In this document: positions 36,089 through 43,850 of the stretch, piece by piece
Position numbering within the stretch: the first letter of the stretch is position 1
Layout of the letters: every line of letters begins with the position of its first letter
From: Ignavibacteriaceae bacterium
GTDB taxonomy: Bacteria > Bacteroidota > Ignavibacteria > Ignavibacteriales > Ignavibacteriaceae
Length of the DNA stretch: 64,000 bases
Direction of reading: 5' to 3'
Assembly (NCBI GenBank): GCA_023229425.1
Contig: JALNZG010000006.1
Span: 1 to 64,000 of the forward strand
Position numbers and translations under genes: made by a program
The notes under the pieces: model-generated
What the model saw: the letters and a program-made list of their open reading frames with translations, nothing else
The model's database searches: none
What the model was told of the DNA's origin: nothing

Positions 36089-37231
36089 TTATTTACGACC
36101 AACTAATTTTCCCGGTTTTTGTTTTGGAAAAGAATAATTTTCATGGCAATTACTGCAAACCGGTTTAACGGTATAATTGTTTTCTGCATGGCAATCTTCG
36201 CAGTTAAGTTGCGAATGTGTTTCATCCAATCCTAAACCCGTTATGGAGTGTTTAAAAGTTTCATTATTCCATGCTTTATGACAACTCGAGCATTTATTAT
36301 CAAGTTTAGTGTACGGCATCTTAGATCCATGACATTTTGCGCATGACAAATTTACGTGAAACTTATTAAGAGCCCAACCCGTTTTCTTTCCGTGCTCAAA
36401 TGGCTCTGCCGATTTATTAAGGTGACAACTTCCGCATTTATCTTCTTTATGACAGCTAAAACATTTCTTATGATGTTCATCCAATGATTTTTGAGCTTTT
36501 ACTATTTTCGATTTTTCAATAGAAGCTTTATTCACATCATGACATTTTAAGCAAGTCTCATTCTTATGACAACTTGTACATTCAATTTTAAATTTCTTTG
36601 TATGATCATCATGAAAAAATGTGACCATTTTACCCTTTTCATATTTTGTCTCGAAGACAATCTTGTCAGGTTCAATCAGCGCCGGGTGAACTTTACCCAT
36701 AACTTTTTTCTTTGCTTCTTCTTTTTGAAACCCCTTTTTGTCCATCTTTGGGCTATGGCATGAGTTACAATTTGTACCATGGCTCCACTCTCTATGGCAA
36801 GTAATACACTGCCGGTGATAAGCGGCTTCCAGATCAGGTTTGCTGATGTCATCTCTATTACGATAAGTTTGATGACAATTCTTGCACGACTGAATTGGTC
36901 CGCTTGTATTGTAATGATGGCATGTACCACAACCACCGGACATTACTGACATTTGTGCGTGTACCCGGTGTGAAAAAATTACCGGTAAATATTTTTTTGA
37001 TAGTTCTTCCAGACTTACAACATCCACAGTTTTATCCGGCGATTCATATACCGTTTTCATTTTCTCACGCGGACAAGGGACTAAGCACGGATCATCTTTT
37101 GTCGGAACATCACAAACATGACAAGTTTTACAGGTGATGTTCGACTTTGAGTGATCTTTCCCCAGATTCTGCTGAGCAGTTACGGTAATAGAAATCGCAA
37201 ATAAGAAAAAAATTAATAATCCCTTTTTCAT
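36089..37231 (-). CDS. Multihaem cytochrome c (13 CxxCH)
   Basis: The 380-residue protein has a signal peptide (1-19, cleavage near VTAQ) and 13 CxxCH motifs, from CKTCH near residue 34 to CSNCH near the C-terminus. It should be a periplasmic electron-transfer protein. Its start overlaps the NrfD stop by four bases (ATGA). NrfD, a four-cluster ferredoxin and a multihaem cytochrome in one operon resemble Hmc-, Qrc- or Nrf-type quinone-cytochrome complexes. The exact complex is not one I can name. Confidence 0.92.
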   Translation of the reverse strand: MKKGLLIFFLFAISITVTAQQNLGKDHSKSNITCKTCHVCDVPTKDDPCLVPCPREKMKTVYESPDKTVDVVSLEELSKKYLPVIFSHRVHAQMSVMSGGCGTCHHYNTSGPIQSCKNCHQTYRNRDDISKPDLEAAYHRQCITCHREWSHGTNCNSCHSPKMDKKGFQKEEAKKKVMGKVHPALIEPDKIVFETKYEKGKMVTFFHDDHTKKFKIECTSCHKNETCLKCHDVNKASIEKSKIVKAQKSLDEHHKKCFSCHKEDKCGSCHLNKSAEPFEHGKKTGWALNKFHVNLSCAKCHGSKMPYTKLDNKCSSCHKAWNNETFKHSITGLGLDETHSQLNCEDCHAENNYTVKPVCSNCHENYSFPKQKPGKLVGRK

Positions 37232-38475
37232 TTTTTTGCCCCTTTGATTGTGTATTTAGTAGGTTGTGCAGTTTTTAAACCGGGCAAACTGATAACTGGA
37301 AAATTTAACACGATAAATCTGTAAAGAAGAATAAGTATCGCCATAAATCCAATTGTTACCGATATTTCTCCAAATGATGGAAAATAAGATTCCGTTGAAT
37401 AAGGCGGTGTGTATGCAACTACAAAATTATTAATTCTATTTAAAAGAACTCCAAATACGACCAATGCCGATGCAATAAAAAGAAATAGAGGAGATTTCAA
37501 AACCTTGGGAGAGAGAAACATTCGCAATGGAATAATTACTCCAAATAAAAGTTCTATTGTAAACATTACACTAGCAGTATTGAATTCCTTCAAGTAAACA
37601 AACGTTTCGCGAATGAACATATCTCCAAGCTTAAAAGCAAGGTAAACGCCAAGCAGCGGAGAGATCATCGAACCTAATTTTGAAAGAATGTGCATCTCAG
37701 GCTTTAATCCAAGTGATCGTGAGGCTAAAAGTGATTCAAAAATTACCATCGGGAAGCCAACACTTATTGCTGAAAGTAAAAACAATAATGGAAGAATTGG
37801 CGTTTGCCACAATGGATGCATTTTAGGTCCGGCAATTACCATCAACGTTCCGAGAGAAGATTGATGAAGTGTAGAAAGTACTACACCGGCAATGATAAAA
37901 ATAAACATCGTTTTTGAAAGATCGCTATCAATCAATCGTAATACTTTATCAACAAATCTATTTAATCCGGAAAGGAATCCGGGTAATTTAACTTTTCCTA
38001 TAAATCTTTCTGCAACCACGGGGAGAAATTCAATATAAAGAACATTCATATATATTATAACACAAATACCAACTTCAAATAAAGCTGAACTGCCATTCCA
38101 CATAACCAATGGATGCCAAATAAAATACCACCTACCGATATCAACAAAAACTCCCATCGCAACAAAAGTATAACCAAGCATGGCTGTTAACAGAGCAGGA
38201 CGTACAATTGCATTGTATTCTTCTCTATGCATAACGTGTCCGAGAGCAGCAGTTGTAAAACCGCCGGCTGCAAGTGCAACGCCAGCCGCAACATCTACTC
38301 CAATCCATAATCCCCAAGGATATTGATTGTTAAGATTCGTTACAGCGCCGAGCCCTAAGAAAAATCTCCCCATCAGAAAAACGAGACCATTCACAGCAAT
38401 TATCATTAAAACAATAACGCCGGGAGTAAAATATTTATGTTTTACCGGAATAGGATTTACTTCTTCACGATTCAT
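37228..38475 (-). CDS. nrfD: NrfD-family membrane quinone oxidoreductase subunit
   Basis: This 415-residue integral membrane protein has about ten hydrophobic helices, with the NrfD/HybB-type opening GLGAVTNLNNQYPWGLWIG. LGHVMHREEYNAIVRPALL, WYFIWHPLVMWNGSSALFE and STLHQSSLGTLMVIA follow. NrfD proteins exchange electrons between quinone and an iron-sulphur subunit. It overlaps the ferredoxin and cytochrome genes by four bases on each side. A paralogue lies at 41763-42962. Confidence 0.93.
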   Translation of the reverse strand: MNREEVNPIPVKHKYFTPGVIVLMIIAVNGLVFLMGRFFLGLGAVTNLNNQYPWGLWIGVDVAAGVALAAGGFTTAALGHVMHREEYNAIVRPALLTAMLGYTFVAMGVFVDIGRWYFIWHPLVMWNGSSALFEVGICVIIYMNVLYIEFLPVVAERFIGKVKLPGFLSGLNRFVDKVLRLIDSDLSKTMFIFIIAGVVLSTLHQSSLGTLMVIAGPKMHPLWQTPILPLLFLLSAISVGFPMVIFESLLASRSLGLKPEMHILSKLGSMISPLLGVYLAFKLGDMFIRETFVYLKEFNTASVMFTIELLFGVIIPLRMFLSPKVLKSPLFLFIASALVVFGVLLNRINNFVVAYTPPYSTESYFPSFGEISVTIGFMAILILLYRFIVLNFPVISLPGLKTAQPTKYTIKGAKK

Positions 38476-39380
38476 GACTTTTCCTCCTCATCCAATTCTT
38501 TACGATGTTTAGTAATCCACATAATTCCACCCAGTAAAGCATACAATGAAACCGGAGGAACAAAATAGGCAAATATTCCATGTTGGATTGATTCGGATAC
38601 ACCGGGGGCAGGATTAGTTCCGAGTTGGGGGAAATCCAATTCGACAAAATCTTTGCCTGACAAATACATCCAAGCAGTACCTCCTACCTCATGCTCTCCA
38701 AAAATATGATCAACAAATTTTTCTGGATTTCGTTTAATTCGCTCTCGAGCAATTTTCACGAGTTCAGTTCTCGGACCATAAGTAAGTGCTTCAACCGGAC
38801 AGATATTTACACAAGCAGGAAGTTTTCCTTCTTTTGTTCTGTTAAAACAAAAGTCGCATTTCATAATTAATGGATTAATAGCTTTGTCATATTCAAAAGC
38901 AGGAACCTGAAACGGGCAAGCAGCCATACAATAACGGCAGCCGATACATTTATCTGTATCCCAAATTACGGAACCATTTTCTTCTTTAGAAAATGCCCCT
39001 ACAATACAAGCTGAAACGCATGCCGGATGGTCGCAATGCATACATTGTACTTTTACATCAACCGGCAGATTAGAATTCTTGCCCGAAGAATATTCATTCA
39101 CCACTGTTAGAGCTTTTGTTCCTGGTCTTCTTTTATCTTTGAAAACACTTCTCTCTTCATAAGATTGAAGATCGCCAGCCGGTAGATCATGTGCTTCTTT
39201 GCAAGCCCACTCACAATTACGGCATCCAACACATACGGTGGAATCAACCAAAACCCCCATTCTGTCTTCAGAAAGTATGTTTTTAGGGGCTGCTTTTACA
39301 GTAGAAGTTGAAAGTCCTGCGACTCCCGCTCCAATTACTGCGGATGTTTTAAGGAAATCACGACGGCTTTTGCCAGACAT
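38472..39380 (-). CDS. Tat-exported four-cluster ferredoxin subunit
   Basis: The 302-residue protein has a twin-arginine signal (SRRDFLK) and the cysteine pattern of a DmsB/NrfC/HybA-type protein with four [4Fe-4S] clusters: CVGCRNCEWAC, CMHCDHPACVSAC, CIGCRYCMAAC and a late CDFC plus CVNIC. A C-terminal membrane helix (YALLGGIMWITK) anchors it. It is the first gene of the minus-strand arm, so the promoter should lie in the 39381-40008 gap. It should carry electrons between NrfD and the cytochrome. Confidence 0.93.
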   Translation of the reverse strand: MSGKSRRDFLKTSAVIGAGVAGLSTSTVKAAPKNILSEDRMGVLVDSTVCVGCRNCEWACKEAHDLPAGDLQSYEERSVFKDKRRPGTKALTVVNEYSSGKNSNLPVDVKVQCMHCDHPACVSACIVGAFSKEENGSVIWDTDKCIGCRYCMAACPFQVPAFEYDKAINPLIMKCDFCFNRTKEGKLPACVNICPVEALTYGPRTELVKIARERIKRNPEKFVDHIFGEHEVGGTAWMYLSGKDFVELDFPQLGTNPAPGVSESIQHGIFAYFVPPVSLYALLGGIMWITKHRKELDEEEKS

Positions 39381-40008
39381 TTTGTATTCCTTTCAAGATG
39401 TAAATTAATAATTTTTATAATGCATAAAATCAATTGCTATTTTAAATACAATATTATGCCATTCCGATAAAAAACAGCCTCGCTAAAAATTATGTGAAAT
39501 TTTCAGCTACATGAAGAGTTTTGGGACATTCATTTTTTTATAAAATGATACTTGTATGCGGAAATTTCTCAATACTGACAATATTTTTATCGATTTTTAA
39601 GGAAAGAGAATAAATGGCATCCTGTAACTCTTTTTTTAATTATTATTGGTAAATATCAAATAATGCTAATCAAAACATGATGTGCAAAAATCAAATTATT
39701 TTTTAGCCTACCACTTCCTGAACTTATTACATTTTGAAAAATATTTTGCTATGGAAAAGGATATGCATTAAACCGACTAAAAGGTATTTAATGCGAGTTT
39801 CTCTTTAATTGTGATGTAATTTTCAACACCGTAGTGTAAGGATAACTTACACTTTAACCACATCTTATCGTTTAACAATTCGACACTAATAGCCTAACTC
39901 CTTATTTTTTAATAAGATAAAAGAATGATAAAAACCATCTAGTCGCTGGTATGTTAATTGTCCCTTAATAAATTCAATTACCAAATTAAAAGTCACAAGG
40001 AGATGGTC
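39381..40008. other. Divergent intergenic region between the two redox arms
   Basis: This 628-base AT-rich gap separates two divergent operons. It holds a candidate sigma-54 promoter for the plus arm at 39947-39962. A minus-strand near-match (39447-39463) has spacing one base too short. I see no gene or RNA element in the rest. Confidence 0.6.
39947..39962 (+). promoter_or_regulatory. Candidate sigma-54 promoter of the plus-strand redox arm
   Basis: TGGTATGTTAATTGTC fits TGG-N8-TTG, with GG (39948-39949) and GT (39960-39961) 10 bases apart. The -12 box has TTGT in place of TTGC. The start would be near 39973, upstream of the gene at 40009. A sigma-54 activator is encoded within the same arm (45455-46810). 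Confidence 0.5.
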
Positions 40009-40266
40009 ATGATTACGTTTTTATTAATACTCATTTTAGTTTTTGTAGGTGTCGATTTGCTCGTTCGACTTGTTATTGATCCGTTAGCTTCCGGATCAGC
40101 TAAGAAAAACAAAGTTTCAAAATCTTTCACATCGAGGTTCGATCCCACGATTAGCCTTGCAAGTGAAACAATGTATGACGGCGGGAAACTGCATAATGAA
40201 ACATACTCAAGCAACGCTTCCGAGAAAGAGAATATCTCAAAAGATGCTGGTTCAAGTCTAAAGTAA
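40009..40266 (+). CDS. Small single-helix membrane protein with TMYDGG motif
   Basis: The 85-residue protein has an N-terminal helix (ITFLLILILVFVGVDLLVRL) and a polar tail containing SETMYDGGKLHNE. The start at 40009 is set by AAGGAG at 39997-40002. The helix pattern with Asp followed by Leu and Arg resembles the anchors of the proteins at 40311 and 32146. The TMYDGG motif recurs in the next gene (TMYDGGSLAN) and as TMQDGG at the end of the protein at 42964. No family is recognised. It is probably a small accessory subunit of the redox complex. Confidence 0.7.
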   Translation: MITFLLILILVFVGVDLLVRLVIDPLASGSAKKNKVSKSFTSRFDPTISLASETMYDGGKLHNETYSSNASEKENISKDAGSSLK

Positions 40267-40310
40267 TAAAATAATTTTTAATGGAAAGACTCACATAAAA
40301 AGGTTACAGT

Positions 40311-40982
40311 ATGGTCGCAATTTTTGTTCTGACGGCATTTTTATTTTTCATTTTAGTTGATCTGCTTTTATTAAAAGTTCAAGGAAAAAATCATCCGGCA
40401 TTTGAACCCTCTTTCTTTCAAATTGATTTATCAGCCTTTGGTGGAAGAAGTTTTAGTATTCCATCAAATTTATTTTTTTCTAAAGGGCATACGTGGCTTA
40501 AGAAAAATAAAGATGGGTCACTTGATATCGGGATTGATACATTTGGAACAATGGCTCTCGGCGCAGTATCATTGATAAAATGTGCAGAGGTGGGCAAGGA
40601 GCTAAAACGTGGAGAGATAATTTTCGAGGGTGCATTCGGAAATAAAACAGTGAATTTCCTCTCCCCCGTTAATGGAATCGTGAAATCGGTTAACACAAAT
40701 ATTATGGGCAAAAAAATCTACGATCCATATGATGCATGGGGAGTTAAATTATTTTCAAAAGACTTCCATGAAAACGAAAAGTTGTTTTTATCAGGAATCG
40801 GAGCGTCAAACTGGATGAAAAAAGAATTTATCAAATTAAAAAATTTTATCGGTAGTCATTCGCCTAATATAGAATTAGCCGGCGCAACTATGTATGATGG
40901 AGGTTCATTAGCTAACGATGCGCTCTCTTCATTAATAGACAAAAGTGCAAATGATTTTGAAAAAGAATTTCTCTCACTCTAA
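40311..40982 (+). CDS. Membrane-anchored GcvH-like protein
   Basis: The 223-residue protein has an N-terminal helix (VLTAFLFFILVDLLLLK). A GcvH-like barrel (about 50-150, FSKGHTWLKKNKDGSLDIG, then FLSPVNGIVKSVN) and a tail with GATMYDGGSLANDALSSL follow. At the lipoyl-lysine position stands Asn; a Lys is one residue off. It has the plan of the protein at 32146 without the receiver domain. It precedes the ferredoxin gene by 13 bases. Confidence 0.85.
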   Translation: MVAIFVLTAFLFFILVDLLLLKVQGKNHPAFEPSFFQIDLSAFGGRSFSIPSNLFFSKGHTWLKKNKDGSLDIGIDTFGTMALGAVSLIKCAEVGKELKRGEIIFEGAFGNKTVNFLSPVNGIVKSVNTNIMGKKIYDPYDAWGVKLFSKDFHENEKLFLSGIGASNWMKKEFIKLKNFIGSHSPNIELAGATMYDGGSLANDALSSLIDKSANDFEKEFLSL

Positions 40983-40995
40983 TCTGGAAAAACAA

Positions 40996-41766
40996 ATGTT
41001 AAAAGAAAAAGGAATTCTCTTTGATGTGACGCTTTGTGTAGGATGTGGATCATGCTATCAAGCGTGTAAAGAGAAAAATAATTTACCGCAGACAAATAAG
41101 GATTTTTTAAAAGATCATCTCTCGAATAACACTTTTACCGTAGTTGAACAATATGGCAAAATGTACGCGCGGAAACTTTGCATGCATTGTAATGAACCAT
41201 CTTGTGTATCTGTCTGTCTGGTAGGAGCATTTAACAAGAATGTCACAGGTGCAGTACTGTATGACGCTGATAAGTGTATTGGGTGTAGATATTGTATGCA
41301 GGCATGTCCTCATAAAATTCCCCGATATGAATGGGGAACAACTCAGCCCCGTGTACGCAAATGCACTCTCTGTATTGACCGTGTTAAAGCGGGTAAGATA
41401 TCAGCCTGTTCTGAAGCTTGTCCAACCGAAGCGACGTTGTTTGGTGATATGGACCAACTGGTTGCAGTGGCTAAAAAAAGATTGAAGGATGATCCGGAAA
41501 AGTATTATCAACAAATATACGGTCTTGAAGAAGCAGGCGGTGGTCATGTACTTGTTTTATCGCCCGTACCATTCGAACAACTGGGTTACACTTCGAAGTT
41601 GTCAAAAGAGCCGATGCCTGCGTTTACCATGAGGGCAATGGAAAAGATTCCTCCGGTTGTAGCCGTTGGAGGAGTGTTCTTGAGCGGGATGTATTGGCTT
41701 ACAAAAAGAAAAAATCAAATAGCTAACGAAGAAAAAAAAACTACTAATGGAAATAAAGAAATATGA
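40996..41766 (+). CDS. Four-cluster ferredoxin subunit without export signal
   Basis: This 256-residue paralogue of the 38472 protein has CVGCGSCYQAC, CMHCNEPSCVSVC, CIGCRYCMQAC and CTLCIDRVKAGKISACSEAC, plus a C-terminal helix (GGVFLSGMYWLTKRK). The N-terminus MLKEKGILFDVTLC has no twin-arginine signal. An in-frame extension to 40945 would lie within the previous gene and has no RR motif either. It may work on the cytoplasmic side, or its exported form may depend on a partner. It overlaps nrfD by four bases. Confidence 0.9.
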   Translation: MLKEKGILFDVTLCVGCGSCYQACKEKNNLPQTNKDFLKDHLSNNTFTVVEQYGKMYARKLCMHCNEPSCVSVCLVGAFNKNVTGAVLYDADKCIGCRYCMQACPHKIPRYEWGTTQPRVRKCTLCIDRVKAGKISACSEACPTEATLFGDMDQLVAVAKKRLKDDPEKYYQQIYGLEEAGGGHVLVLSPVPFEQLGYTSKLSKEPMPAFTMRAMEKIPPVVAVGGVFLSGMYWLTKRKNQIANEEKKTTNGNKEI

Positions 41767-42962
41767 AAACTAATGAAATTTTAAAACCCACATTCTGGAA
41801 AGTGGTTTCAGTTATGATCGTTACAATGGGTTTATTTTCAACTTATTTTAGATTTTCCCGTGGACTTGGAGCAACAACTAATTTGGTTGACACCGCTCCA
41901 TGGGGCTTGTGGATAGGATTTGATTTCCTTGGTGTTGGACTCGCCGCTGCGGGATTTACGATCGCTGCAACGGTTCACATTTTCAACATCCATAAATATG
42001 AACCACTGGTAAGGCCTGCAATCTTAACAGCTTTTATAGGTTATTCGCTGGTTGTTTGCCTTCTGGTAGTTGATCTGGGAAGACCGGAAAATTTTTGGCA
42101 TCCGCTCGTAATGTGGAATATTCATTCTGTAATGTTTGAAATAACCTGGTGCATAATTTGTTATACAACGGTACTTACTTTAGAGTTTGCCCCCGTTGTG
42201 CTTGAAAAATTTAAACTCAAAGCGCCTATTAAATTCCTGAAAATAATCTCTATCCCTGTCGTTATCGCCGGTGTTTTATTTTCCACGCTTCATCAATCAT
42301 CTTTCGGTTCTCTATATTTAATTGTGCCCGGCAGATTGCATCCGTTGTGGTATTCTTCTTTACTCCCAGTGCATTTTTACATTTCCTGTATAGCGGCAGG
42401 CTTGTCGATGATAATTTTTGAGTCATATCAAACTGCCAGGGCATTTACTGAAGAGAATGGTTTCCATAATACCGGTTTAAAAATGGATATTTTATCAGGG
42501 GCAGCTTCTGTGGTTTTAATTGCTTTGATTGCCGGCTTTTTATTGAAGATTTATGATTTTCTAAATAACGGCAAACTAATCTATTTAACTATTCCTTCAA
42601 CTGAAACATATCTTTTCTATTTGGAAATAGTGGTTGGAACAATTGTCCCTATCTATTTACTTAGTTACAGAAAGTTCAGAAAAGATAAAAAATGGCTCTA
42701 CATCATTTCGATCTGTGTAATTTCCGGTTTGATATTGAACAGGTTGAACGTAAGCATTACCGGTTTAGCTGCGTCTTCAGGAGTAAATTATTTTCCATCG
42801 TTTGATGAGATCAGCATTACGCTGATGCTTGTTGTCCTTGCAATATTCGCTTTTAAGTTAGTTGTTAAAAACTTCCCGGTTTTTGTTGGTGAAGAAGAAT
42901 ACGAAGATACGGTTAATGGAAAAAGTGCGAACGAATCAAAACAAATAATATTAAGTGAATGA
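41763..42962 (+). CDS. nrfD: NrfD-family membrane subunit, second copy
   Basis: The 399-residue paralogue of the 37228 protein has GLGATTNLVDTAPWGLWIG, ENFWHPLVMWNIHSVMFE and STLHQSSFGSLYLIV, with about ten membrane helices. It lies between the ferredoxin gene (ATGA overlap) and a GcvH-like gene. Unlike the minus arm, no cytochrome gene is present here. Confidence 0.93.
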   Translation: MKTNEILKPTFWKVVSVMIVTMGLFSTYFRFSRGLGATTNLVDTAPWGLWIGFDFLGVGLAAAGFTIAATVHIFNIHKYEPLVRPAILTAFIGYSLVVCLLVVDLGRPENFWHPLVMWNIHSVMFEITWCIICYTTVLTLEFAPVVLEKFKLKAPIKFLKIISIPVVIAGVLFSTLHQSSFGSLYLIVPGRLHPLWYSSLLPVHFYISCIAAGLSMIIFESYQTARAFTEENGFHNTGLKMDILSGAASVVLIALIAGFLLKIYDFLNNGKLIYLTIPSTETYLFYLEIVVGTIVPIYLLSYRKFRKDKKWLYIISICVISGLILNRLNVSITGLAASSGVNYFPSFDEISITLMLVVLAIFAFKLVVKNFPVFVGEEEYEDTVNGKSANESKQIILSE

Positions 42963-42963
42963 T

Positions 42964-43683
42964 ATGAATAATGAAAATGGATACAGGAGCAGCAGCTATG
43001 AGATGTTGAAGTGCATCTGGATGGCTTCGCAGGTTGTAGAATATAAATTATGCGATAATCAATTTGATTGCGAAGATTGTGCTTTCGATAGAGTTATTAG
43101 AAATTTTTCGAATGAAAAAGAAACTCAGTTCACCGAGACAACAAATGTTGCAAAAATAATCTCTAACAAATTGCGAAGCATTAAGTATGATAATAAAATT
43201 ATATACCTAAAGAATAATCTCATTGCTAAGGAAATCTGTCATAACACATTTTACCTGGGGATAAACCCTATATTAATTAGCTTTCTTGATACGGTAAGTT
43301 CGGTAATGGCATACGAGCATGGAAAAAATATTTTTACCGGACAACAGGTAATCCAGATTTTCGGTGCGTGGGGAACGGTCAGTCTCTCCGCACCCATGGA
43401 TTTTTCAATTTACGATAAAGTAAGCGAACCCCCGGACGACTCGATGAAGTCCCACTGGTTTGCAATAATCGGCACGACTCATCATGAAATTTCAGTTGGC
43501 AAGTTATATCAAGAAGAATGGGATAATATGCATGAAAGAGCTACGGGTATTATCGAAGGGATTAAATCGTATTTACCTAAAGTTGGGGACACAATGCAGG
43601 ATGGGGGAACCCAAATTAAGTTTCTTCATCAACTCGTCGGAAATAAAAGGTACATCAAAATTCTGAATTCTTTAAGCAATTAA
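42964..43683 (+). CDS. Soluble GcvH-like protein with N-terminal Cys cluster
   Basis: The 239-residue protein begins with CIWMASQVVEYKLC and DNQFDCEDCAFDRVIRN, a cysteine pattern that could bind metal or respond to redox. A GcvH-like barrel follows (NTFYLGINPILISFLDTVSS, then SLSAPMDFSIYDKVSEPPDD), with Trp at the lipoyl-lysine position. The tail contains GDTMQDGGTQ, matching TMYDGG in two earlier genes. The ATG at 42964 lies one base after the nrfD stop; a GTG at 42955 is possible. Function unknown. Confidence 0.8.
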   Translation: MNNENGYRSSSYEMLKCIWMASQVVEYKLCDNQFDCEDCAFDRVIRNFSNEKETQFTETTNVAKIISNKLRSIKYDNKIIYLKNNLIAKEICHNTFYLGINPILISFLDTVSSVMAYEHGKNIFTGQQVIQIFGAWGTVSLSAPMDFSIYDKVSEPPDDSMKSHWFAIIGTTHHEISVGKLYQEEWDNMHERATGIIEGIKSYLPKVGDTMQDGGTQIKFLHQLVGNKRYIKILNSLSN

Positions 43684-43692
43684 ATTGCTTAA
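43672..43692. terminator. Stem-loop at the end of the GcvH-like gene
   Basis: TTAAGCAAT and ATTGCTTAA form a 9-bp stem around the stop codon. There is no clear T-run (GGTTTAAT), so it may be a weak terminator or a processing site. Confidence 0.35.
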
Positions 43693-43796
43693 GGTTTAAT
43701 ATTCATCCTCATCCTGTTTTCATGAGATTAAAAATGAGTCCTCTATCCCATAACACTCAATTGCCATTATCCATGTTACGATAATTCATCATACAC

Positions 43797-43828
43797 ATTG
43801 TAAATAGTTAAAGTTATGTCTAATTTTG
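43797..43828 (+). promoter_or_regulatory. Bacteroidota-type promoter before the second haem kinase
   Basis: ATTG (43797-43800), 20 nt, TAATTTTG (43821-43828, TAnnTTTG). It precedes the ATG at 43851 by about 22 bases and suggests that the kinase-activator-protease part is also transcribed on its own. Confidence 0.6.
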
Positions 43829-43850
43829 CAATAATCGGTTAGGGGATTTT

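Noticed and set aside
39447..39463. Minus-strand TGGCATAATATTGTA as a sigma-54 promoter for the minus redox arm
   Set aside because: The spacing between the GG and the -12 box is one base short of the strict requirement and the -12 box lacks GC.
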